Source: Selenomonadaceae bacterium (GTDB taxonomy: Bacteria; Bacillota; Negativicutes; Selenomonadales; Selenomonadaceae). From it: a stretch of DNA of 6,183 nucleotides. Location: assembly GCA_016286075.1 (NCBI GenBank), contig JAEERZ010000137.1, positions 1-6,183 of the forward strand, in the 5' to 3' direction. Of the stretch, positions 1 through 5,439 are shown one piece after another (within the stretch, counting starts at the first letter, position 1; each line of letters starts with the position of its first letter). Below the pieces are notes generated by a model. It ran no database searches, was not told the DNA's origin, and saw only the letters and a program-made list of their open reading frames with translations. The position numbers and the translations under genes are program-made.

Positions 1-1
1 G

Positions 2-871
2 AAACAGGTCACGCCCGCGCAGAAGGCCTACGTCATCAGCGAGTTCTACCAGCTCGCCATGGCGAAGGATTATCTCTCCAGCGGCGGCCTTGAATACGCG
101 CAGGACGTTCTCGAAAAAGCGCTCGGCTCCGAGAAGGCGGCCAATATCCTGAGCCGTCTGACCACGAGCCTTCAGGTGCGGCCTTTCGATTTCCTTCGGA
201 AGACCGACCCGTCCCAGCTTTTGAACTTTATCCAAAACGAGCATCCGCAGACCATCGCGCTGGTCATGGCGTATCTCGACGCCGATCAGGCGGCGATGAT
301 CCTGACCGCTCTTCCTTCGGACAAGCAGGCGGACGTCGCAAAGCGCATCGCCGAAATGGACCGCACTTCGCCGGACGTCATCCGCGAGGTCGAGCGCGTA
401 TTGGAGCGGAAGCTCTCCTCCCTCGTTACGCAGGACTTCACTACGGCGGGCGGCGTAAAGGCCATCGTCGAGATTCTGAACCGCGTGGATCGTACCTCCG
501 AGAAAGCCATCATCGAGACCCTCGAAGTGGACAACCCGGAGCTCACCGAAGAGATCAAGAAGCTCATGTTCGTCTTCGAGGATATCGTCATGATCGACGA
601 CCGTTCGATCCAGCGCATCCTGCGCGACGTGGACAACAAGGATTTGTCCCTCTCGTTGAAGGCGACGCCGAAGGAAGTCGCCGACAAGGTATTCAAGAAC
701 ATGTCCACCCGCGCCGCCGATATGCTGCGCGAGGAAATCGAGTTCATGGGCCCGGTCAAGATCCGCGACGTCGAAGAAGCGCAGCAGCGTATCGTAAACG
801 TCATCCGCAACTTGGAGGACAAGGGCGAGATCGTCGTCGCACGCGGAAAGGGAGAAGAAATGATTGTCTAA
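2..871 (+). CDS. fliG: Flagellar motor switch protein FliG, 5'-truncated by the window edge
   Basis: FliG forms the cytoplasmic ring that contacts the MotA stator, generating torque and switching rotation. The frame is already open at base 2, so the ATG at base 59 is an internal Met and the true start lies upstream. The visible 289 residues compare with about 335-345 for the family, so roughly 45-55 are missing. Seen in order (numbered from base 2): the end of the N domain; the middle domain with the hallmark EHPQ motif (residues 80-83); the Gly-Gly linker (GGVK, 150-153); the MFVFED motif (189-194); and the C-terminal torque domain with RAADMLREE. By alignment from memory to E. coli, Arg281 is kept (R237), Asp288/Asp289 are Glu (E244, E245) and Arg297 is Lys (K253), so all charges are preserved. 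The 3' end overlaps the fliH start by 8 nt, implying translational coupling. Identification is very secure. Confidence 0.97.
   Translation, partial: KQVTPAQKAYVISEFYQLAMAKDYLSSGGLEYAQDVLEKALGSEKAANILSRLTTSLQVRPFDFLRKTDPSQLLNFIQNEHPQTIALVMAYLDADQAAMILTALPSDKQADVAKRIAEMDRTSPDVIREVERVLERKLSSLVTQDFTTAGGVKAIVEILNRVDRTSEKAIIETLEVDNPELTEEIKKLMFVFEDIVMIDDRSIQRILRDVDNKDLSLSLKATPKEVADKVFKNMSTRAADMLREEIEFMGPVKIRDVEEAQQRIVNVIRNLEDKGEIVVARGKGEEMIV
850..866 (+). promoter_or_regulatory. Ribosome binding site and TTG start of fliH
   Basis: A GGGAG purine block at 850-854 lies 9 nt before TTG 864-866, inside the last codons of fliG. No in-frame ATG lies close by, and the protein from this TTG begins MSKIIRDS, a FliH-like N-terminus. 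This supports the unusual TTG start. Confidence 0.7.
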
Positions 872-1811
872 GATCATCAGAGACTCCGTTTGGGGCGATC
901 CCGTCGTCATCGAAGCGCCGCCTCCACCGCCGCCTCCGCCTCCCGAGGAAATTCAGGAGCCGGAGGGAGAGCCGCGCGTGGAAGGAGAGCCCGTTCTCGA
1001 AGAAGAGAAGGACGAAAGATGGCTTGAGGTGAACGCTGAGATTGCCGAGGCAAAGAAAAAAGCCGACGCAGAGATACGGGAAGCCAAGGCACAGGCTGTA
1101 AAGGATATCGAGGCCGCGCGGGAAGAGACGGAAAAGGCCCGCGAGGCGATGATGGCCGAATGCCGCGCCCAAAAGAAGGAAGCGGAGCAGCTTCTCGCCA
1201 AAGCAAAGACAGACAGCGCCGTCATGCGTGCGGACGCCGAGCAGGAAACGAAGGCGATTATAGAGGACGCCCACGAGCAGGCGCGTCATATCATGGAAGA
1301 CGCCCGGACAGAAGGCCACGAACAGGGGGTGGCCGAGGGGCGGGAAGAAGGCATAAAGCAGGTTCGGGAAGAAGAACAGCAGACGATCCTCGACGCCAAC
1401 GCGAAAGCGGAAAAGACGCTGGCGGACGCGAAGGAGAGCTGCCGGCTTTATGTGGAGAACGCGGAAAATAAGATCGCTTCGATAGCGATGGAGATTGCCG
1501 ACCGCGTGCTGCCGCAGCATTTCATCGACGTGCCGCAGATTATCCTGCCTTTGGTTCGGGAGGCTCTTTTGAAGGTCAAGGACCAAAGCGAGGTTCATAT
1601 CCGCGTGGCGCCGTCAAATTTTGACCTCGTATTGGTGGCGCGTTCGGAATTCCAAGGGCTCCTGGAAGGGCAGGCGCTCCTTGAAGTGCATTCCGACGAG
1701 AATCTTTCCGCCGGCGACGTGGTAATCGAGACGCCAAACGGCAACGTGGACGCGCGTCTTTCCACGCAGCTTGATATGATCCGAAAATCCATACAGGATG
1801 TTATGAAATGA
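864..1811 (+). CDS. fliH: Flagellar export ATPase regulator/stator FliH
   Basis: FliH is the peripheral stalk of the flagellar type III export ATPase. It dimerises, binds the N-terminus of FliI, restrains its ATPase activity and tethers it to FliN/FlhA at the C-ring and export gate. The 315-residue product shows a short N-terminus with Trp10 (FliN/FlhA docking in enterobacterial FliH uses N-terminal Trp residues; equivalence here is inferred). A run of nine prolines follows (P19-P27), then a long Ala/Glu/Lys-rich coiled coil (about 50-205) containing the FliH-typical GxxxG ladder (G151, G155, G159, G163), and a C-terminal FliH/V-ATPase E-subunit-like domain with GDVVIET and VDARLSTQL (284-303). 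The length is somewhat above the enterobacterial protein (about 235), due to the Pro-rich and coiled-coil regions. The stop overlaps the fliI start as ATGA. Position between fliG and fliI confirms the call. Confidence 0.94.
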   Translation: MSKIIRDSVWGDPVVIEAPPPPPPPPPEEIQEPEGEPRVEGEPVLEEEKDERWLEVNAEIAEAKKKADAEIREAKAQAVKDIEAAREETEKAREAMMAECRAQKKEAEQLLAKAKTDSAVMRADAEQETKAIIEDAHEQARHIMEDARTEGHEQGVAEGREEGIKQVREEEQQTILDANAKAEKTLADAKESCRLYVENAENKIASIAMEIADRVLPQHFIDVPQIILPLVREALLKVKDQSEVHIRVAPSNFDLVLVARSEFQGLLEGQALLEVHSDENLSAGDVVIETPNGNVDARLSTQLDMIRKSIQDVMK

Positions 1812-3118
1812 TGGAGCCGAATCTTACCAAATTCTCCCGCGCGATAGAAGATACCGAGCCGATGAAGATGAGCGGCAAGGTCACGCAGGTCATCGGTCTC
1901 GTCATCGAGTCCAAAGGGCCGAACGTCAGCCTTGGCGAGCTCTGCTATATCAAATCGCGCTTCCCGAACGTCGAGCCGATTCCGGCGGAAGTCGTCGGAT
2001 TTCGCGAGGGGCTTGTGCTTTTGATGCCCATCGGCGAGATGCAGGGTATAGGTCCGGGCTGCGAAGTCCTGTCGGCGCAAAAAACCTTGCAGGTCAAGGT
2101 CGGCATGGAGCTCTTGGGGCGCGTGCTGGACGGTCTCGGAAATCCCATGGACGGCAAAGGGCCGATCCTTTCGAAGACGGAATATCCGCTTCACGCGGAG
2201 CCGCCGGATCCTTTGCAGCGGCCGCGAATCAAAGATTCGCTTTATGTGGGCGTTCGCGCCATCGACGGCTTGATTACATTGGGTTCCGGTCAGCGTATCG
2301 GAATCATGGCGGGCAGCGGCGTCGGAAAATCGACGCTCCTTTCGATGATTGCCCGCAATACGGAGGCTGACATCAGCGTCATATCGCTGGTAGGCGAGCG
2401 CGGCCGCGAAGTTCGCGATTTCATCGAGCGAGACCTCGGCGAGGAGGGCCTGAAGCGCTCCGTCGTCGTCGTTGCCACCTCGGACAAACCGGCGCTCGTC
2501 CGCATCAAGGGAGCGATGACGGCCACCGCTATCGCCGAATATTTCCGCGATCAAGGCCGACGCGTCGTATTGATGATGGACTCCGTTACGCGCTTCGCCA
2601 TGGCCCAGCGCGAAGTCGGACTGACCATCGGCGAGCCTCCGGCGACGAGAGGTTACACGCCTTCCGTGTTCGCGTTGCTGCCGCGACTTTTGGAACGCGC
2701 GGGCACCAGCGCGAGAGGTTCCATTACGGGCATCTATACAGTTTTGGTGGACGGCGATGACATGAACGAACCGATTGCCGACGCGGTGCGAAGCATCCTC
2801 GACGGGCATATCGTCCTTTCCCGCGCCATCGCCGCGCAAAACCATTTTCCCGCCATCGACATACTGGCCAGCGTCAGCCGTGTCATGACGGACGTGGTGA
2901 CGAAGGATCACCGGGAAGCCGCGCAGCACATGCGGGCGCTGATGGCCGTTTACAAGGAAGCTGAGGATTTGATTCACATCGGCGCTTATGTCAAAGGCTC
3001 CAGCAAGAAAATCGACGAGGCCATCGAGAAAATCGACGCCATCAACGACTTCCTCTGTCAGGGGGTCTTCGACGTCACCAGCTTCGAGGATATGAAGAAG
3101 ACGTTGGAAAGTATATAA
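1808..3118 (+). CDS. fliI: Flagellum-specific export ATPase FliI
   Basis: FliI is the hexameric F1-beta-like ATPase that docks substrate-chaperone complexes at the flagellar export gate and hydrolyses ATP to aid their entry. The 436-residue product has the normal family length. Visible are an N-terminal beta-barrel (about 20-95), a Walker A motif GSGVGKST (169-176, Lys174), the catalytic-Glu region GERGRE (196-201), a Walker B strand VVLMMD (253-258, Asp258), the QREVGL and GEPPATRGYTPSVF segments typical of FliI/YscN (267-288), and the alpha/beta ATPase signature PAIDILASVS (348-357). The C-terminal helical part is complete. ATG 1808 overlaps the fliH TGA by 4 nt, and an AGGA stretch about 9 nt upstream serves as ribosome binding site. 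A second ATG follows immediately at 1811, so either Met may initiate. No catalytic residue is missing. Confidence 0.98.
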   Translation: MMEPNLTKFSRAIEDTEPMKMSGKVTQVIGLVIESKGPNVSLGELCYIKSRFPNVEPIPAEVVGFREGLVLLMPIGEMQGIGPGCEVLSAQKTLQVKVGMELLGRVLDGLGNPMDGKGPILSKTEYPLHAEPPDPLQRPRIKDSLYVGVRAIDGLITLGSGQRIGIMAGSGVGKSTLLSMIARNTEADISVISLVGERGREVRDFIERDLGEEGLKRSVVVVATSDKPALVRIKGAMTATAIAEYFRDQGRRVVLMMDSVTRFAMAQREVGLTIGEPPATRGYTPSVFALLPRLLERAGTSARGSITGIYTVLVDGDDMNEPIADAVRSILDGHIVLSRAIAAQNHFPAIDILASVSRVMTDVVTKDHREAAQHMRALMAVYKEAEDLIHIGAYVKGSSKKIDEAIEKIDAINDFLCQGVFDVTSFEDMKKTLESI

Positions 3119-3120
3119 AA

Positions 3121-3178
3121 AGAGTGAAGAGTTAAGAGTGGAGAGTGAAGAGAATTAAAAATGTAATATCTTCACTCT
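3121..3178 (+). repeat. Tandem heptamer repeat with inverted arm; intergenic hairpin
   Basis: Four near-identical heptamers run head to tail: GAGTGAA (3122-3128), GAGTTAA (3129-3135), GAGTGGA (3136-3142) and GAGTGAA (3143-3149), with a decayed fifth at 3150-3156. The 10-mer AGAGTGAAGA occurs at 3121-3130 and 3142-3151, and its exact reverse complement TCTTCACTCT lies at 3169-3178. Either copy can pair with the single arm: 10 bp with a 17-nt loop for the nearer copy, 38 nt for the farther. No T-run follows on the + strand, so it is not a + strand terminator. The arm ends two bases before the AAAGGAG of fliJ. The element is AT-rich and unlike the flanking genes, and looks like a small dispersed repeat; copies elsewhere cannot be seen here. 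Confidence 0.75.
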
Positions 3179-3196
3179 AAAAAGGAGCGTTGGCGC

Positions 3197-3652
3197 ATGA
3201 AGAAATTCCGTTTCAAATTGGAAACGCTTCTTGGCGTTACGCGCCGAAAAAAAGAGGACGCCGAGCGTCTTTTCGCGGAAGCGACGCGCAAGCTTGAGGA
3301 AGAGCGGGCGCGGCTCACGGAACTCTTGGAGGAAATGCAGCGGGTACAGGCCGAATACAAGGAGCAGACCCAAGAAGGCAAGCGCATCAGCGTGGGGCGG
3401 CTCATGACCTATACGAGTTACGTGAATTGGAAGCGCGAGCAAATCGAGCAGCAGCAGCAGATCATCATGCAGGCGCAGGCGGAGCGCCAGAAACGTCTCA
3501 AAGAACTGCTGCAGCTGATGTCGAAGCTCAAAAGCATCGAGCAGCTCAAAGAAAAAAGATTGCAGCAGTATAAAGACGAACTCCTTTTTGAAGAAAACAA
3601 GATGCTGGACGAGATCGGACTGCAGCTTTACATGAGAAAGGCGGGCGCGTAA
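3197..3652 (+). CDS. fliJ: Flagellar export protein FliJ
   Basis: FliJ is a small antiparallel coiled-coil protein that sits in the centre of the FliI hexamer like the gamma stalk of F1, activates the export gate through FlhA, and escorts export chaperones. The 151-residue product is the expected size and almost entirely heptad-patterned, charged helix: a first helix of about residues 10-60 rich in Lys/Glu/Arg, a turn near GKRISVGRLM, and a second Gln-rich helix from about 75 to 145 that includes four consecutive Gln. The N-terminus MKKFRFKLETLL matches the start of many FliJ proteins. A clear AAAGGAG at 3181-3187 sits 9 nt before the ATG. It is separated from fliI by the repeat-bearing spacer and its stop directly abuts the next start. 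Sequence is weakly conserved in this family, but context is decisive. Confidence 0.93.
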   Translation: MKKFRFKLETLLGVTRRKKEDAERLFAEATRKLEEERARLTELLEEMQRVQAEYKEQTQEGKRISVGRLMTYTSYVNWKREQIEQQQQIIMQAQAERQKRLKELLQLMSKLKSIEQLKEKRLQQYKDELLFEENKMLDEIGLQLYMRKAGA

Positions 3653-4306
3653 ATGGATCTGTCCTCGATGAACGCGGCATTAAACCGCATACAGGATATC
3701 GAGTACAAAGTGGGGATTCGTCGTCCCGTCGGCGGGGCGGCCAGCTTCCGGCAAATGCTCACGGAAGAGATTAAATCGAAAACGCCGAAAAGACCGGCTC
3801 CTGCCGTCAATGCAAAGGGAGCGCAGCCTTCGAATTCGACAAGTCCTTCGAAACCGGTGCAGGGAGCAGGAAATACCACGCGAACTGGAGCGGAACCGAA
3901 AACTGCCGCGGCGCGGGAAACGGCTGCTCCGCCGGACAGCGCATATTATGAAACCATTCGGCAGGCCGCCGGGAAATACGGCGTCGATCCGAAGCTTGTT
4001 TCCGCGGTGGCGGAAGTGGAGTCCGGATTCCAGCAGGGAGCCGTGTCGGCCACCGGCGCCGTGGGCGTCATGCAGCTGATGCCGGAGACGGCGGAGTCGC
4101 TGGGCGTCAATCCTTACGATGCCGCGCAAAATATCGAAGGCGGCGCTCAATATCTGAAGCAGATGCTCGACACGTTTGACGGCGACCTTCGCAAAGCGGT
4201 GGCGGCGTATAACGCCGGACCGGAAGCCGTGAGAGAATACGGCGGGGTGCCGCCGTACAGCGAAACCCAGCAATACGTTTCCTCCGTTCTCGATTTGTAT
4301 CGTTGA
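3653..4306 (+). CDS. Lytic transglycosylase (SLT domain) of the flagellar cluster, no signal peptide
   Basis: This 217-residue protein has a C-terminal soluble lytic transglycosylase/goose-lysozyme-like domain (about 97-217), which cleaves the MurNAc-GlcNAc bond of peptidoglycan to a 1,6-anhydro end. Visible motifs are EVESGF with the probable catalytic Glu123, GAVGVMQLMP (135-144) and AYNAGP (185-190). Residues 41-95 are a Pro/Ala/Thr/Lys-rich flexible linker. The N-terminus (1-40) is amphipathic and contains FRQMLTEEI, with no hydrophobic stretch: neither a Sec signal peptide nor a membrane anchor. The enzyme must act outside the membrane, and it lies between fliJ and motE, so export by the flagellar type III apparatus, to open the wall for the rod, is a reasonable inference. 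ATG 3653 follows the fliJ TAA with no gap; AAAGG at 3637-3641 is the likely ribosome binding site. It is not FlgJ-like at the domain level visible here. Confidence 0.9.
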   Translation: MDLSSMNAALNRIQDIEYKVGIRRPVGGAASFRQMLTEEIKSKTPKRPAPAVNAKGAQPSNSTSPSKPVQGAGNTTRTGAEPKTAAARETAAPPDSAYYETIRQAAGKYGVDPKLVSAVAEVESGFQQGAVSATGAVGVMQLMPETAESLGVNPYDAAQNIEGGAQYLKQMLDTFDGDLRKAVAAYNAGPEAVREYGGVPPYSETQQYVSSVLDLYR

Positions 4307-4344
4307 GGGGAATTTTCTTATAGGCGGTTGATTTTGGGACGAAG

Positions 4345-4359
4345 AAGGTGAGAAAAATG
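4345..4359 (+). promoter_or_regulatory. Ribosome binding site deciding the motE start (ATG 4357)
   Basis: AAGGTGA at 4345-4351 pairs with the 16S anti-Shine-Dalgarno end through AGGTGA and stands 5 nt before ATG 4357. An in-frame GTG at 4348 lies inside this site and has only a weak GAAG upstream, so ATG 4357 is preferred. Confidence 0.7.
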
Positions 4360-5124
4360 GCGAATGATCCGAAAAAGAAGACGGAAGAAGTGGAGCAGAC
4401 GGTCGACGAGGAAAAGTCGGGCGGCGTTGCGCGGAGCATCCTGAAAATTCTCGGCATTTTTCTCGCCCTGACGGGATTTATTTTCGCCTGTTTCTTTGCG
4501 GGTATTTACCTTCGGGTTTTCGACGTTTACGAGATGAACGAGAAAATCGACCTTTACGCGATGCCCTTCATCGGCGAGTATTTCGTGGAGCCGGTGAAAA
4601 AGACGCCGGGCGTCTTGGACGAGTATCTCTTCCAACCGGCGAAGAAAATGATCGACGAGAAACTCTCAACGCCGCCGCCGGAAACGCCTCCGCCTGGTGG
4701 AGAGCAAAAGCCGGAGGACGTAAAGAAAGACGATAAGAAAGAAGAAAAGAAGGACGAGAAGAAGCCGGAGCAGCCGAAACCCCAAAAGAAGGAGGAAGAA
4801 GACAAGCCCGCGACCCTGACAAAAGAGGAAATCGAGAAAAAGCAGAAAGAAGCGGAAGCCGCCGAGCGCAAGCGCGTCTCGAAGCTGGCGCGCGTATATA
4901 ACGAAATGAAGCCGGAAGCGGCGGCAGGCATCATGGTCGATCTTGACGACGAGATCGCTATAGCCGTGCTGCAAAAAATGGACGAGTCCCAGGCGGCAAA
5001 AGTGCTGGCGGCTCTCGACCCCGGGCAGTCTGCGCGTCTGACCCGGAGCATCTATTCCGGCAAGCGGTCGAGCATGGTTTCCCCGGGCGACCATATGGAA
5101 CCGGTGACTCCTGCTGAAGAATGA
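4357..5124 (+). CDS. motE: MotE/YlxF-type flagellar membrane protein with MgtE_N domain
   Basis: The 255-residue product has a charged cytoplasmic N-terminus (1-24), one hydrophobic membrane segment (about 28-53), a membrane-proximal region, a long disordered linker with PPP clusters and Lys/Glu repeats (about 105-150), a short charged helix (about 155-175), and a C-terminal MgtE_N-like helical domain (about 175-230, from the region KLARVYNEM to LDPGQSARL). This architecture matches the COG3334 family (MotE of Sinorhizobium, a chaperone for MotC; YlxF of Bacillus, encoded between fliJ and fliK; FlbB of Borrelia is a related collar protein). The single N-terminal anchor suggests the C-terminal domain is outside the cytoplasmic membrane. 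The exact role here is inferred from family and position and is likely stator- or basal-body-associated. An upstream GTG at 4348 would add three residues. A terminator follows directly. Confidence 0.88.
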   Translation: MANDPKKKTEEVEQTVDEEKSGGVARSILKILGIFLALTGFIFACFFAGIYLRVFDVYEMNEKIDLYAMPFIGEYFVEPVKKTPGVLDEYLFQPAKKMIDEKLSTPPPETPPPGGEQKPEDVKKDDKKEEKKDEKKPEQPKPQKKEEEDKPATLTKEEIEKKQKEAEAAERKRVSKLARVYNEMKPEAAAGIMVDLDDEIAIAVLQKMDESQAAKVLAALDPGQSARLTRSIYSGKRSSMVSPGDHMEPVTPAEE

Positions 5125-5156
5125 ATAAGCCTTCCCCTGTTGGGAAGGCTTATTTT
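5124..5156 (+). terminator. Intrinsic terminator after motE
   Basis: A perfect 13-bp stem pairs 5124-5136 with 5142-5154 around the 5-nt loop CTGTT, with a G-T wobble possible below. The 3' arm runs into TTTT (5153-5156), followed by TGCAATCTTTC. The T-run is short, but the stem is strong. The stem begins on the final base of the motE stop codon. It separates the fliG-motE block from fliK. Confidence 0.85.
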
Positions 5157-5174
5157 GCAATCTTTCATTTTGTA

Positions 5175-5203
5175 TTGATAAAAAAATAAAAATTTTATTT
5201 AAG
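5175..5203 (+). promoter_or_regulatory. Candidate sigma-A promoter before fliK
   Basis: TTGATA (5175-5180, 5 of 6 to TTGACA) is spaced 17 nt from TTTAAG (5198-5203, 4 of 6 to TATAAT). It lies in a segment with only 8 G/C in 72 nt (5159-5230), rich in A-tracts (5180-5186, 5188-5192, 5204-5210) that could act as UP elements or bend DNA. In such AT-rich sequence chance matches are common. Confidence 0.35.
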
Positions 5204-5226
5204 AAAAAAAGATTTTTTTACGATAT
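5200..5226 (+). promoter_or_regulatory. Candidate sigma-28 (FliA/SigD) promoter before fliK
   Basis: TAAG (5200-5203), a 15-nt spacer and TACGATAT (5219-5226) resemble the motility sigma consensus TAAA-N15-GCCGATAT with 3 of 4 and 6 of 8 matches and exact spacing. It would start transcription near 5233. It overlaps the sigma-A candidate, so at most one may be real. Confidence 0.4.
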
Positions 5227-5232
5227 ATAAGC

Positions 5233-5436
5233 AGGATGGAAATTTCCCCCGGGATATTTCCGCACAATATCAGGGAAACGGAAAACGACGGGCTTGCGGT
5301 CGGTCGGAAAGTCCGTTGGACACGGAAGAGGGCGAAAGGCGAAGTCGAAAGACTGCGTCGGACGCCCTCTGCTATTGTAAAGAAACTCCGGCAGACGGTC
5401 GGCAGGTTTCCGTCCCGAAAGAAAGGTGGTGAACAG
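5233..5436 (+). other. Long fliK leader region
   Basis: About 200 nt lie between the AT-rich promoter-like segment and the fliK ribosome binding site. It has normal GC content and several possible helices: GGAAAT/ATTTCC (5238-5243 with 5256-5261), GTCC/GGAC (5311-5314 with 5318-5321), the strong hairpin at 5327-5370 (separate entry), GACGG/CCGTC (5394-5398 with 5410-5414), and a possible long-range closing pair ACGGAAA/TTTCCGT (5278-5284 with 5407-5413). I recognise no known riboswitch. The fliK frame is open through it back to a TAA at 5200, but rare-looking codons (AGG, AGA, ATA, CGA) and an Arg/Lys-rich product unlike fliK argue that it is not coding. Confidence 0.55.
5327..5370 (+). other. 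GNRA-capped RNA hairpin in the fliK leader
   Basis: AGAGGGCG (5327-5334) pairs perfectly with CGCCCTCT (5363-5370). After a 3x3 internal loop (5335-5337 and 5360-5362), GGCG (5338-5341) pairs with GCGT read at 5356-5359 (one G-U). An A-G mismatch follows, then AGTC (5343-5346) pairs with GACT (5351-5354) under a GAAA tetraloop (5347-5350). No T-run follows, so it is not a terminator. It could be a regulatory or mRNA-stabilising element of the fliK leader. Confidence 0.6.
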
Positions 5437-5439
5437 ATG
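5422..5439 (+). promoter_or_regulatory. Strong ribosome binding site deciding the fliK start
   Basis: AAAGGTGGTGA (5422-5432) matches the full anti-Shine-Dalgarno complement AAAGGAGGTGA with a single mismatch and ends 4 nt before ATG 5437. This strongly favours 5437 over the in-frame ATG at 5236, which has only AGCAGG placed almost on top of it. Confidence 0.85.

Noticed and set aside
801..1598. 265-codon - strand frame opposite fliH
   Set aside because: Shadow of the Glu/Lys/Ala-rich fliH codons, giving Leu/Phe/Arg-rich low-complexity sequence and no own ribosome binding context.
1595..2977. 460-codon open frame on the - strand opposite fliI
   Set aside because: It lies exactly antisense to a fully motif-supported fliI; long antisense frames are expected from the codon bias of GC-rich genes. 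The product shows no recognisable domain and has an unnatural His/Arg-rich composition.
3110..3178. Minus-strand intrinsic terminator formed by the heptamer repeat
   Set aside because: Read on the - strand, the arm at 3169-3178 paired with 3121-3130 is followed by TTTTTATAT, terminator-like, but no - strand gene is present for it to serve and the loop is long.
4307..4356. Promoter in the 50-nt gap before motE
   Set aside because: TTATAG and TTGATT occur but in the wrong order and spacing for a -35/-10 pair; no supported promoter.
5233..5436. c-di-GMP (GEMM) riboswitch in the fliK leader
   Set aside because: Attractive in a motility gene, but the conserved GEMM core segments (such as the CGCAAAGC and GGGUAGCCGGGU-like elements) are not present as I read it.
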